Below are positions 1-12,334 of a stretch of DNA of 64,000 bases, in pieces. The notes under the pieces are model-generated. The model did not search any database and was not told where the DNA came from. It worked only from the letters and a program-made list of their open reading frames with translations. This DNA is from Eudromia elegans (Eukaryota > Chordata > Aves > Tinamiformes > Tinamidae), in contig PTEX01000015.1 of assembly GCA_003342815.1 (NCBI GenBank), forward strand, positions 1,734,499 through 1,798,498, read 5' to 3'. Both the position numbers and the translations under genes were made by a program. How positions within the stretch are numbered: position 1 is the stretch's first letter; the number at the start of each line of letters is the position of its first letter.

Positions 1-139
1 GCAAAACTTCAGTTGTAAACGAGACAGATGTCCGTAACTTTTATTATACTAATGCCGCAGCTCCCACACAGGATCAGAGCCCTATAACAGTGAGCACTTT
101 GCAAATATAATTTAAAGACTATTTTAAAAAGAATCCAGA

Positions 140-304
140 ATGAATAACAGGTTCCAGATGGGTCCTTCAGCTGGCGGGTCTGACAGTGACGGCAAGGAGG
201 CTGGCGAACTGCTTGAGACAGACTGCGAGAGGGAGAATGACAGGGGTAAAAGCTGGGTCTTTGTCAAGGGGATCCCCCTGGTTCTGACAGAGCTTTATTA
301 CTAA
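140..304 (+). other. Unidentified 54-codon open frame at left edge
   Basis: An ATG at 140 with A at -3 opens a 54-codon frame that closes with TAA at 302-304; an in-frame TAA lies just upstream at 125-127. The predicted peptide is acidic and Gly/Ser/Asp/Glu-rich in its first two thirds (residues about 9-36) and ends in a hydrophobic run reading SWVFVKGIPLVLTELYY. An AATAAA lies at 306-311, directly after the stop. I do not recognise the sequence as any protein family. The segment is more GC- and purine-rich than its flanks. It could be a real short exon, part of a pseudogene, or a chance frame in a conserved non-coding element. Frames of this length are common by chance in 64 kb, so confidence that it is coding is low. 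Confidence 0.15.
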
Positions 305-3240
305 CGAATAAACCAGAAATTTTGCAATTCTGTTCTGGCATGACACACCTTTTATGCAAAATGTTCCTCAGTGTGTCAATTCCATAGCTCATACTAATAT
401 AGTTCTTACTGCTATAATGTTTTGCCCTTTTAGAGGACTATTTATTTCTTCTACCTGTGCTGTAGAAAGCAGAGCAAATTCTCATATTTCCCATGTGTGG
501 ATACATAGAAATCTGGACTGTCCCTTTGCAGGCACATCTACACATTTCATATGTCCTGAATGGAGGGGGGCAGGAAGAATATGTTTAGAGAGAAAGGGCA
601 ACAGCACCCAAAGGAAGGCGTTAAAAGCCTAAAACCATCCAAGTAGAAGGTCCGTGCTGTAGAAAAGCAGCTCAGCAAAACAGACTCCTCCCTATTTTCC
701 AAAGCTGAAAGATTTCCACCGCAGTCCCCAAGCTCACAGCTGCCGCCTGTTGTAGCCATCCCGTTCACAACCTCCAGATCCTCTGGCTGGTCCCTCCGGA
801 GCTGCCGAGAGCCCTCAGGAATCACCTGCAGAAGCCTTTCCTTTACATCTAAGTTAATCTGGACTGGAGGAGCGTATCAATTTTGAAAAATATTCACCTC
901 TGTGTTTGTGCATGCCAGTGACATAAAAACATCCCGAATCCTCTGAATCATTAAATGATGCTAGCTCTGTATGGTGCTTATACAAAATCACTGAATCTGT
1001 TTCGCCTGAAGTTTTATGTGTTGCTGTTTTTCTTCCTTTGCTCCTTCTTCTTTGCTTCTTTGGGATTTTCCTTCTTCATCAGCTCCCATCTGAAGGCCTC
1101 CCTCAAAGAGATTTTCAGAAGTGTTTTTTTTTCACAAAGCTGAGCTGAGCTGCAAGAAAACAATTCCAAGACCTACCCTCTTTGACATTTTTTCAAGTGT
1201 AGTGATAATTAAGCATTAGGTAATTTCCCTCGTTTGCTCTACAAGCTCAAAGGCAAGATGGAGTTGCTTGATGCAATACAGAAGGGAAGTGAGGCGAGTG
1301 CCACCTTTCTTGGTACATTTTGGCTGAGCTGCCCTGGAGAAATTATCTTTCTAGTTCACAAGGTTTTTAATGCAGAAAACTTGGGACTGGTACTGGTGTT
1401 CATACAAGATAAAAATGACTTATTGCACACATCACTAAGTGGAAAGTTTGCATTCAGTGTCCTCTATGTTTTAATTGCACCGTATTTTTTCACAATCATA
1501 TACTTTCTATTTTATTCTTAATATATGAGATTATCTGTGTACTGGAGAAAGACTGTGACTGACCCTGCTTTACTTACACGGGGTATTTTTGTCCCATTGA
1601 CTTTCTGACAAATGAAGGGTGCCTTCTATAAAACTTAAAAGCGGAGCAAGCTGAACTGCTGCTGACCTGTACTTGACCTATTCAGCTCCATCTCCTCCTG
1701 ACAGACTTGTCAACAGCGAGCTCACAAAACTCCCTTTTTGCATTACCCTTGCCTAACGCCATTAGTCAGGCCTCTTTTTTTCTCCCCGTTTTAGTTTCAC
1801 ACAACTTTGTGGATCATCATTTTTGCTCACTCTTTGCTCCCCAGGTTGGACTTTTTGGAATGTTGCTTGCGTATTTTGCAAGCATATTATGTAAAAATTG
1901 CATATTTTATTTACTGCATTTCAAAATGATGCCCAGAGCTTTCAGTGCATTCAAGAACAGGATAGTGTAAAAAAGCTTTCGGTAATTGCATACTGACACG
2001 TATTCTAACAGATTTTCAGCACAGAAATCTGCCGACATTGAGTTCAAAATGCTCCCTGGGCTTCTTGGTGATATGGTAGAGGTGGTAAAACTCAGGGAGA
2101 AATGTCCTTTAGTGCTTCCCAAATTCCTCTCTAATGCTTTTCTCTTTGGATCTCTTGAAACAGTGTTTTGTCAATATAGCTTCTTTTGTAAGCACTTCCA
2201 TTTTTAGTATTTGGACATATTAACTACATCCTTTGAAGTGCTGAATATCTATTGAAACCAGTAGGAGTTGAACACTGAGCATTTCCTGAAAAGGTTACCA
2301 GCGACATAAGTGTAAGGAAGGCTAAATTCCCTTTTTTTTGCCCCTGTGCTAGTCTGTATGAAAGAACTATTTTGACACACTTAAGCTACTACTTTGGTTT
2401 ACTTTCCATTGATTTTAAGTTGCTGGTGTGAGTAATTAGTTATAATAATATTTTCCAGAATATGAATAGTAATTTATCTCTTTCTTGCTTTATATGGGTA
2501 ATTAGAAATTGTGCTGATCGCATTATATGAAGTCACTGAAGGAAATCCTGTGTGCTTCAGAACACTTTCCTCTTCACAGTAAAATAGTAGCAAAAATCAT
2601 GCTGCTGAATCAGACCACTGTAATAACTACCTTCTCTGATTAAAGACAAAAATTTGCTACGTTGAAAACAACATGGTTTGTTCCTTATAGGGTAAGCTCG
2701 TTAGAAAAGCCAGAATAGAAACATATGGACTGCATTCGGGCTAACAGATTAGGGATGAAATTAGCCTTGTAGATCTACATTGCCTGGTCCTGCACTCGTG
2801 AACTTTAGTGTTTGACTATGGTACACAAACCAAGAAGTGTGCGGAGCGACTGCCTCAAGGAACGTCACCTATTTTGATCAAGTCCATTGCCCTGTGCTTC
2901 CTGCTTGTGCTCTGCCGCTTTTCCTACTCTGTGCAACAGGGGCTCTCATCACAGGCGCTGAAATTACATCAAAGAAACATTTTTAAAGGTTTTCATACAA
3001 AGAGGGTAGGGCAAAGGAAGGCTCATGACTGCTTTATTATTCTTTTCTGCTGTCTGAAGCAATAAAGAATGCACTATTATGTCTTGAAGTCTCAACAGAG
3101 AAAGCTGAATCCATTCTAGGCACAGAGACAACATTTATTTCTTAGGATAAATAGTGAATTTGTTTTGAAATGTTACATTGCTGACTTGTTCTCAGGAGTT
3201 TTCCTGGGGATACAAATTCTTCCTTCCACTGTGATTCTAA
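305..3240. other. AT-rich unique sequence, no gene recognised
   Basis: Both strands carry only short frames without recognisable domains. A somewhat GC-richer patch lies near 640-840, where a 92-codon minus-strand frame (547-825) shows no family resemblance. No repeat family, RNA gene or promoter could be identified. Confidence 0.55.
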
Positions 3241-3392
3241 AGCTGCCGGAGCCATGAGCATTATGCTGAAGGCGGTATAAGCACGGCCGCCGTGCGCGAT
3301 GATGTTGTGGGGCAGGACTCGGCCAGGACAACGTGGGGCCTTCAGCTGTGCGTGGAAGCCAAAGGTGCTACAACTGCGTCCGTCACCGGCTA
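3241..3392. promoter_or_regulatory. Small CpG-dense cluster
   Basis: About a dozen CpG dinucleotides fall within 150 bp, in a neighbourhood where CpG is rare. Examples are the GGCCGCCGTGCGCGATG stretch at about 3285 and the TGCGTCCGTCACCGGC stretch at about 3375. The patch is too short for a formal CpG island. It may be a small unmethylated regulatory element or a conserved non-coding block. No open frame of interest crosses it. Confidence 0.3.
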
Positions 3393-4704
3393 AAGCCTTC
3401 CTTTTCTTTTGCTATGCGCCATAGGGACTGTTGGCAGACAAGGAAGGAGTGCAGGGAGACCTGGATTTCTGGATTCTGCGATGATAACTGAGTTAGATTT
3501 GTAAATAGCAAACAGATGATGATGAAGAAATTTTTGTTGACTGATAATGAAAGCCAACTGAAAAGTGCAAAGATTAAATAATAATGTGTCTGGAAGTCAT
3601 ATGTTGTAATTAATCTTCTTGTCCTGTTCATTTAGGCTTGTTTTACTGAAGAGCCTTTGCCAGAGTAGAATAATCATGAGGGGCACATAGCTAATTCTCT
3701 GTATCCAGGCAGATTGATTTGGTGATTGAAAGTTTACATTTTCAAGCTAACCTCTTCTTGGGCCAGGTCATTAAGGACGCTTTACAGCACTAGTTAATTC
3801 TATTTTACAATGGTCTACATTTTATAATGACACCGGTTTGATTGTTAAGAAAAAGCAGGTATATTTTAGCCAAACCACTTATGTGATTAACATTACAGAG
3901 GTATTCCTTTGTTTTTTTGTTCTGATTTTTAGCTTCTCTTTGGGTATTATCCTTGGTTTTGTCTTTCTCTGAAACAGTTCAGACATCAGTGCACACACTA
4001 AATGCACATAGCTCCCGCTTGGCTGCTTGTGGAAGACTTCATTTGCCTATCCTAACATTACAAGATGAGGATATAGTCCTCCCACGCCTCATCAGCTTGC
4101 GTGTATCTTCCTTTGATTTTCTTCTAATCCTTATGGCTATTATCCCAGTCTTCTTCACCAAAACCACTATTTGACCCAGCCACATTTCCTTTTGTAGCCT
4201 TCACTCACCTTTGCCTTGTTAGCATGCACTTGGTCACTTTACCTTTCCCATTATTATGTTATTATATTGTTATTATATTGCTATATCCTCTAATATAATA
4301 TTATAGTCTTGTATTCTTGTATCCCCTTCACCAGTTTCCCCAGTCTCTGCTGTTTTATAGCTCCCTATATTTTTACATGAAGTTTGTGCCCATACTTTCA
4401 AAGTATTTTTTCAAAGAAAACACAACCCTTCCTGTTACTGTAAATATGAGCTCACAGTTTTATATGTGGTTTTTAATGATTTTTACTTTTTCTCTTGCCT
4501 CATGAGGTTCTTAGTACTTCATGCATATAAATAACATGGATTCACTTCTTTATGAATGACATTCCAGCCTTCCTCCTCATTTCTAATTCTTTCAGATGAA
4601 CTATCGTATGAGAAAAAAATATATATCAGGAAAAATCCAAGAATCACAATGTTGTTTCTATCTATATAAACACTGTGGGGAAAGTTCCTTGATTTGAAAT
4701 TTGC
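3393..4704. other. AT-rich unique sequence with low-complexity AT patch
   Basis: No gene was recognised. Around 4250-4312 there is a low-complexity run of TTATTATA-type motifs. Short frames on both strands show no recognisable domain. Confidence 0.55.
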
Positions 4705-4762
4705 ATTCCACTTCATATTCCTCTTCATATTCATATTCCACTTCATATTGCACTTCATATGT
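4705..4762. repeat. Degenerate short tandem repeat (CTTCATATT-type units)
   Basis: The motif CTTCATATT and close variants recur about five times in under 60 bp, spaced roughly every 12 bp (ATTCCACTTCATATTCCT and similar). On the minus strand this reads as an artificial-looking Met/Lys/Asn-rich peptide, which argues against the 130-codon frame at 4519-4911 being a gene. It is best read as a small minisatellite. Confidence 0.6.
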
Positions 4763-7700
4763 AGTTCACTGAAGGACGCAGATTCTGACAGGAAAAAGGA
4801 AAGGGAAATGCTTGCTTGGTTTATCATCCTGGAGCATAGGTAGCACAAAGAGAAAGCAAACATGCCACATTTCTTTATCACAAAGTATTCAGGAAGTTGA
4901 GCTCTCTTCAACTTATGATGTTATGGAGACTATACCTGATATATCAGATACATCAGATATGTCTGATAATGTAGGTGGCAGATTTAACGCTGATGGGGAC
5001 GAAGGACCTCTGGACAAACGATGCATTTGGATGTACAGTACAATCCTCCTGAAAAGGTTTGCTCTGAGTGAGCTAAATACAAAAGGAAAAAGTAATCTGA
5101 AGGATATTTTTTACATAAGATTCTCCATAATCTAAGTATTGTTATAAAATTTCTTCAAGATATCTACTTCTGCAGAATTCTTCCTGAGGGCAGAGGGAGA
5201 GAATGGGTAAAGTTAAGTGCTAGGGTATTTCGGGAGGCCTGATTGTAGTTCTCATGATGGTCAGGTGTATGTAAGGTTTTCTTTAACAGTTTTCACAGGC
5301 TTTGAATAAATCATGCTAAAATAAAACAAACCGCATATGGGGAATTGAACTGCGGAAGCTAGCTACGTTGGAGTATATTTGCAATTTTAGTAAAATTATT
5401 CGAGGAAAAAGGATGACCAGGAAAGTAAAAGAATATTTTGTATCTCTGGGCAAGTTTGTCTTCTGTAGCTAGAGGGCTTCAGAGAACCCTATAGATAGAG
5501 TATGGATTTGAGCAGTGTTGGTATGCAAGCAGTTATAAGCATCGGTGTAAAAAACCCTCATTTTCTCCTGTGTCGTTAAAAGTGTATCTGTTTGAAACAT
5601 CAGACCAGCATATACATGAGACTGTTTTTAATAGACTTTACTGATGAAATATAAATTACAACACTAACGTCTCTGGTATTGCAAATCACTAGTAAGTTTA
5701 GCCAGAAAGAATTCACTGGACTAAATAGATACTTTATATGGGGTATTCTGGAGAATTTTGAATCAGTCAAGCTTAAGTTTAAGGCCCCAGAAAGAGAGAA
5801 ACACTCTCTTATATACACAAAGAAGTAAGAAGTAAAATAATGAGAAACATTATTAATAAAATAATAGTAAATAATAAAATAATGAGAAGCAGACAGAACA
5901 GACTGTCAAAGCAGATTTTGCCAAAGCTAGTCCAAATATTATTTTCTTCCATAGTGAATAAATATTGTGATGGATAGAAGGAAACAATGGTAGTAACATA
6001 TTTTGCCTTTAGGACTTTTTTTTAATGCTATCTCCCTACTGTTTCCAAGAAAAATGGAAAATACCATTTTGATGATACTATGTCAAAAGCCATAAATGCA
6101 AAATTTCCTGCAAACCTGCACCCACACAGTAGTTATTTCTGATTTTCTGTTAAGCAGATAGTGTGTAATAAGCATCTGCAAGGACATGTCTTGAGCCAGT
6201 ATTATTCAGCCCTTTCAATACAGACTTAACTGGTGGAACAGAGCAAGTATTTATAACGTATGCACGCAGCATAAATGTGTGAGGGGTTCCTAACAGAGTA
6301 GAACAAGGGATCAGCATTTCAAATGACCTTGAATGGCCGAGAAGCAAGCAGAAATGAGTTAATTGAATTAGCTGAACTCCATAGAGGGAAATGCAAAGTA
6401 AGGGAAAAAATGAGACGGCTACAAGGTGCAGAAGCAAGGTGAGGCAACAAGCCAAATGTGAGTCAGAGGGAAATGTCCTTCTGGCTTCTACTGTCAAAAA
6501 CATCCCACTGCAACACATGAGAAAATGACTGTTTGGCTTTGATTAGGCTTTATCTGACCTTACAAAGGAGGTGCATTATCAATTAGGGACAATCCTACAG
6601 GGCAGTACTAAAAAGTACTAAAAACCACAAATCATAGGACACATTAAATTAATTAACAAAGATGCAGCCGAGAGACATGCATAAGATTAGCTGTTTGTCA
6701 ACAAATCTCTGGATCCCCAGGCATAAACAGTCAGGCATGGCCTTGAGGTATGCCTGAACTTGTCTCAGCCTGGAGATCGGTCTAGATTACACTTAGAGAT
6801 CCCTCTCTTCCTGTGGCATGTAGTTATGGGGATAGAGATGGTTCTATTTAAAGCGGCATTTGTCATGTTTTCTTCATGCTTTCCGAGCTAGTGATTCAGG
6901 GAGCTGGGGACAAGCCCAGGCATGCATTAGAATTAATGGATGTTTACACAAGAAACAGTGTCTTTGCACTTGAGGAATTCAAAAACAGATGAAATCTGAA
7001 AAGGGGCCTCATTTGGATGAAAGCATACATCCAGTAAGAGCGGCCAGATCTTCCTCAACCATACAGAATCATGAGCTAGGGCTACTATTTAACCACAATT
7101 GTTCAGCCAGTCTGTTATATGTTGAATGCATTAGCTTGCTCTCATTGCTGCAAGTTTTGACACTTTCAGGACATGAGAACATCGCTACCTGCAAATGATC
7201 TGATGTGTGGAGAGATTCCAGCGAGAGGTCAAGTTGTTGCAAGACTTAGCATTGCTGCTGTGGAGCTGCAGCAGAAGATGGACCAGAACGTTTGTGTTCA
7301 TGCTCTACAGACATTTCAAATATTGAGATGTTTAGATGTGTGGACAGTGTTGTGCAGAGTATTGGACAGGTGGCCAAGTGGATCAAAGCTGAGCTGTAAC
7401 CTGAATCTGTATAGTCAGAGCTGCTCAGCCTTTTCTGAATTACTGACACTGCTTGGTGAACTATGACCACCTAATGACCTAGTTATTCACCATGGCAAAA
7501 ACAGCACTAGGAGTTGCTCTGGATGAATATGAGAGGGAGAATCCAGAGAGATGAATGATTGTTTTAAAATAACAGCTGAACAGAGGTTTAGTTTGGGCAG
7601 AAGTGTTTACAAGGAAGTGTGGAGGCATGCAAACTGCAATATTTGCAGCATAATGCCTTGTTTCTGTAGCTCTGAGAATGTTCATATGGACTTTTAGTAC

Positions 7701-10700
7701 ATGGAGTGATATTTTCAAGGATGAAGGGTGGCATTTGTTGGGTATTTGGACTGGCATGTGGTTTGGAGTCAAATCGCAGGGGATTCTTGGGAGAATCTTT
7801 TCCGAATTACAGATTATGTGATAGAAACCATGTAACTACTCCTGGTGGAGAATACAGGCTAAAGAACACAAATGGAACAGAACTGTGACCTGATTCTTAA
7901 ACTGATCTCAGTCTGTAGCCACTGCACATCCTGATGGATGGACAAAAGCAGCCTAGTCCATTTTTTTTTTCTGATAATGGAAATATGCTCCACAGTATGT
8001 ATGTGCCTGCATGAAAACTGGGCTTTTATTCCTCATTTTAGTAAGTTATATAATTTTTATTTTTGAAAGACACCAACCAAAAAGATAAGCGTGTGTCATT
8101 TAATTTTAATGACCATTTTTTTTGTTGTTGTTGAAGTTAGAAACTTTATTCATGACGAAAATATTCACCGCTCTTCAGGTCAGTGTTTGACTCAAACTAT
8201 TCTTTGGATAGCTCACTGTCAGAGAAGGGAAAAAAACCCCATTATGCCTCCCCTCTAAATAATTCACAGTACAAAGTAATAAAAATTAAAGATAAGAAGT
8301 TTGATTGTGATAATATTCATCTCTCAATTAATTTTTATTAGACACTGGAAACTGAAATGTCGCTTCAGGTCTGGTAGTAATGCTGTTTATTAACTTAGAT
8401 CTTGTGCCAAATACCTGTAAGATTTTATTGTATTGACGTGTCAATGAAGAGTATGAGCAGTAAAGGCTAGGTTGGTATGTAATACCCTAAAGGATTTCAG
8501 ACCTATGCCTTTACTTTTGATGCTGAAGCTCAGATCAGCTTGTTCCAAGCAAGCAGAAATACCTGGCTTGTACTCACTTTGCTGTCTACGTTTCTGTCTG
8601 CTGCCTTCCCCTCCCACGCACAGTTCCTTGACACTCTGCAGCAAATGCAAATTCCCCAGTGCAAAAAATGCAGAAGTGTTAAAAACTTGAGTGCAGCCCA
8701 GAAACAGATCACTGAGAGTGTTGTCAATGCACTAGGCTGCTCTTACTGGAAAGGAACTTGTTAGATGAAATTATCTGTGAAGATCATTTCCTGGAATAAC
8801 TCCTCAGAACCACCTTAATTCCCAGAGAAATACAAATTCCCTGTCCCCTGCAAAATCCTCAGCAATCTCTGCCAGTCTTATCCAGGCAAAAAGTCTTTAA
8901 AGTTAGTCACAGAGCCTAGTTCAGTCCCTTTCCCAAAGATTTCAGGTTCAGGTACTAAGTACTGGCTCCACTATCAGTGATTTCTATTATCAATATAATA
9001 ATAATAGCACAATTGTATCTTGAAGTCTTTTTTTTTTTTCATACAAGAATAGGCATATAACCTTATACAGTATCTGCTCTTATTAATGTGTGTGAGGCAG
9101 AATACTTCAATAAAGAGATGAATAGATTCCTATGATACACTACACCTTATCTCTGATAAAAATGATAATGTAGAAAATAAGTGAACAGAAAGGTGACTAA
9201 TTTTGTCTACACAGAAGATAAGGAGTCACAGTGCTCATACGCCTGACTTACAAATTATCTTTGTATATATTAAACTAACTCCGGGTTTCAGTGTATTTCA
9301 AGAAATTACCCTCTACTTACAATTTCCAGATGGATCCCTACAGTCACTGCAAGTCTGTAAAATCATGCTTCTTGTGTCTGCGACATCCAACCCCTTCAAA
9401 ATGGTAAGCGTGTTTTTGCATAAAACAGATGCTTCCTTTAGGAAAAAAAGTTTGCTACAACAGAAGGATAGACTTCAGAATCAAGGGAATTAGGTAAGTT
9501 GTGCAATTAACAGAAAGTACATGCTCCAGTGCAACTGGAAAGCACCATCTGGGATGTTTCAGACTGTAACAGGCCTGCAGAAATCCACTTGCTGAAAGAA
9601 ACAGACACTGCAAGGGCATTTAATCATCTTACTTTCTTATGTAAAAGGAAATCCCTGAACTCCTTTAGAATATCAACTTTGGGCATAATTAGCTTGGTGA
9701 TGATAATGTGCTTCAGCAAACAGTGCTTTTTTTTTGAGAGATTTCAAGTATGTGAAAAACACTTTTATCAGCTGATGCTCTCTCTTGCCGCCATCCCTCA
9801 CCCATTTCAGCAACATGGAACTGAAAAGACAAACCAGTCTTGGAAGTTATCAAAAGCAAAGCTCAAGGCGGATTAGGTTATGTTTACCTGCACCAAGTTT
9901 GGTTAGAGCCGTATTTTTTGATTTTGGAGTGTGTTTACTTCCTATAGTCTTCACAGTCACCTACATAATTAGAGTCTACATGTCATGCAGCTCTGATGCA
10001 TGGAACAAACTTCAGCAGAAGCGTATGTCAGCAGCTAACAAACACAGCTACATGTACACCAATACCTTCAGAATGAAAAAATATCACGCATTGATCAGAT
10101 ATCACTGTGTTTTGAAGGAAAATTCATTATCCTATCAGTACTTTTTAAAAATACAGTTAAAAAAAAAGGGCCCATCAGTCTGTGTCACAAGATACTGATG
10201 TTGGGCTTTGCTCAACCATCCGTTGCCCTGTCCAGCTGGTCTCTTCTGAAATGCACAAAGAATGGAAACCACTTCATAGACTTCAACAGAATGAAGTCCT
10301 TGGAGCTGCTCTCAGCTTCTCCCTGGTGAGTTCTTTCTTATAAATCTGGCACCAGAAAAGTTTTTCTCTGACTTTGATACAGCATCAGGGACTGACTGCA
10401 TATAATTTATACTTAGCATTACTTTCTCACTTGGATGGAAAACACTGAAATTCCTATTTACCAATGAGGCATGCTTCTCCATACTGCGACTAGAAGACAC
10501 CCCTTTTCATCGGCTAATTCTTTTCTCTAAGACCTGAAACTCCACACAGAGCTTTAAGAATTAAGATGGTACTGTCTACTTTAATTGATATATTTGATTG
10601 ATATGTCCTGAAAATATTGAAGCTGATATAGAATATCAGAAGCTATTAGAAGCTTCGTGACTGTGTCAAATTATCCCAATGCTTCCCCCATCTTTCTACT

Positions 10701-10746
10701 GTTTGTTAGGCTGAGTGTGGTGCTGTGTGTGTTGATGTGCTAACAT
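4763..10746. other. AT-rich unique sequence, no gene recognised
   Basis: Nearly 6 kb with no identifiable gene, transposon or RNA. Small internal repeats include the ATCAGATA/CATCAGATATGTCTGATA series at about 4943-4967 and a duplicated AAAATAATGAGAA near 5834 and 5876. T-rich runs occur at about 7962, 8117 and 9029. The longest frames (6150-6518 minus, 9529-9876 plus, 9785-10198 plus) overlap one another or lack any domain, so I treat them as chance. Confidence 0.5.
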
Positions 10747-10794
10747 GGATCTGGGTTCAGTCATGGACACGGATCTGGGTTCAGTCATGGACAC
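10747..10794. repeat. Perfect 24-bp tandem duplication
   Basis: A 24-bp unit beginning GGATCTGGGTTCAGTCATGG and ending ACAC is present twice, head to tail and without mismatch (10747-10770 and 10771-10794). The identity implies a recent duplication or a copy-number-variable minisatellite seed. The length is a multiple of three, but no coding context was recognised. Confidence 0.9.
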
Positions 10795-12200
10795 AGCAAG
10801 CTTGTTTTTGCCCAGTATATACTGTAGACATCTATAGGGCCATGCTGGCAAAACTTCCGAGGGTAGCGACATTCTGCAGCCTAATTCTTATTTGCAGATT
10901 ATCAGCATCCATCCAGAGTAAGTTAAAGTTTCCTCAGGTGTGAGGAATGCTTCAAGGAATAAGTGTGATCTTTCCATTCATTTGTCATGCTTTTGGACAC
11001 TTGGATGCAATATAGATACAACAATTGGCCTTACTTGAAATTTCACTTGCCCTGAGAATCTTCAAAAGCTGGACTGTGATGGGACAACTGCTTTGTTCCT
11101 CAGGACACATTTCTAGACCAGCCTGGGTCAAAACCTTCAGTACCTGAAATGTGTAGAGAGCCTGAAATGTGTGTAGACCTGCCTGATTTTTCGGGTATCT
11201 CTGTTCTAACATCAAAGTTTGCTCAGATGTGACTGCACTGGTTTGTGAAACAGAGATATCAGTACCTTTACATCCACTTTAGGATCTGTTTGCATAGCAG
11301 TAAGGAAATTCCAATGTATTCATCATTTAAACATCAATGTCCTAGTACAATCTGAAGTCTAAAGTCTCTATTATGTTGTTGAACAGTAAGGACAGTAGCT
11401 GGTGTGCTTGCTAATATATTTTATTGGGTGAACATAAAAGGGAATTTACACAACCTGTTCAGGCAGTCTGGGTTCCCCTTTTCAGGTGTGAAATGTGAAT
11501 CTAAAGCATATGAGCAGCTACAGCAATGGCAGCTTGTTACACAATGTCTGTCTTTGTTACAAGCATAAGCCAGTCTCACTGGAACCTGAAATTTTGCCAT
11601 CTATATGAGTTCAATCAAATGAACAGATGTTAATCAGCTGGCATTGCTTTGTTCACATGCAGTGTTATGTGCTGCTTCTGTGGAAAAGGCCTTAAAAGAG
11701 AAAGCAAAGCACAGATGTCCTGAGCTCTAAACCCTGGGACCAGATGATGAAGTAAACCGGAGCTGCTTGCAGGTCCCTTTACAAATTGCTCAGAAATGAA
11801 TGTGTTTCCTTTCTGCTTATCATGCCAGCCATGCTGTTGTAATATTACTCGTATGTCCAAAGTCAACTCCTAGTCCAAAATATATTCTTTTGTTTCTGAG
11901 CAAGGCTTATTTTACCAGTGCATGTACTGCACACTTCCTTGGAAGCCAATAAGCATTGCATATTTTAAACCAAAGGGGTAAGGTTGTTGGCCTCTGTTAC
12001 TTATTAGGATTCTCTTCCTACAGTGCGACTTCTAAAAACATACTAATAAATCGATCTGTGTACTATGCCTGAAACCAAAGGAAATTTTGTTTAATGTATT
12101 CAGCTTGTTTTGGGAAATGGAATCTGTGGATCTGAGTAAGAGATTACTGAGGAATTCTTCATTTTGTCAATAATGGAGATTTGCTTTGGCAAAATTAAGT
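10795..12200. other. Unique sequence, no gene recognised
   Basis: No identifiable gene or mobile element. A small imperfect direct repeat based on CCTGAAATGTGTAGA occurs at about 11141-11178. The sequence is otherwise AT-rich and unremarkable. Confidence 0.5.
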
Positions 12201-12334
12201 TCCTTCCTTCCTTCCTTCCTTCCTTCCTTCCTTCCTTCCTTCCTTCCTTCCTTCCTTCCTTCCTTCCTTCCTTCCTTCCTTCCTTCCTTCCTTCNNNNNC
12301 CTTCCTTCCTTCCTTCCTTCCTTCCTTCCTTCCT
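12201..12334. repeat. (CCTT)n tetranucleotide microsatellite with assembly gap
   Basis: Uninterrupted CCTT repeats fill both sides of a run of five N, and the array passes into an impure C/T-rich stretch up to about 12360. The reading frames that cross it, including those giving poly-(FLPS) or poly-(KEGR) peptides, are translations of the repeat and not genes. The gap suggests the true array length was not resolved. Confidence 0.97.
12295..12299. other. 5-N assembly gap inside the microsatellite
   Basis: Five N bases interrupt the CCTT array. Their position implies a collapsed or unspanned simple repeat, so the real allele may be much longer than shown. Confidence 0.97.

Noticed and set aside
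4519-4911. 130-codon minus-strand frame with Met/Lys/Asn repeats
   Set aside because: The repeats come from the degenerate CTTCATATT tandem array; the rest has no domain.
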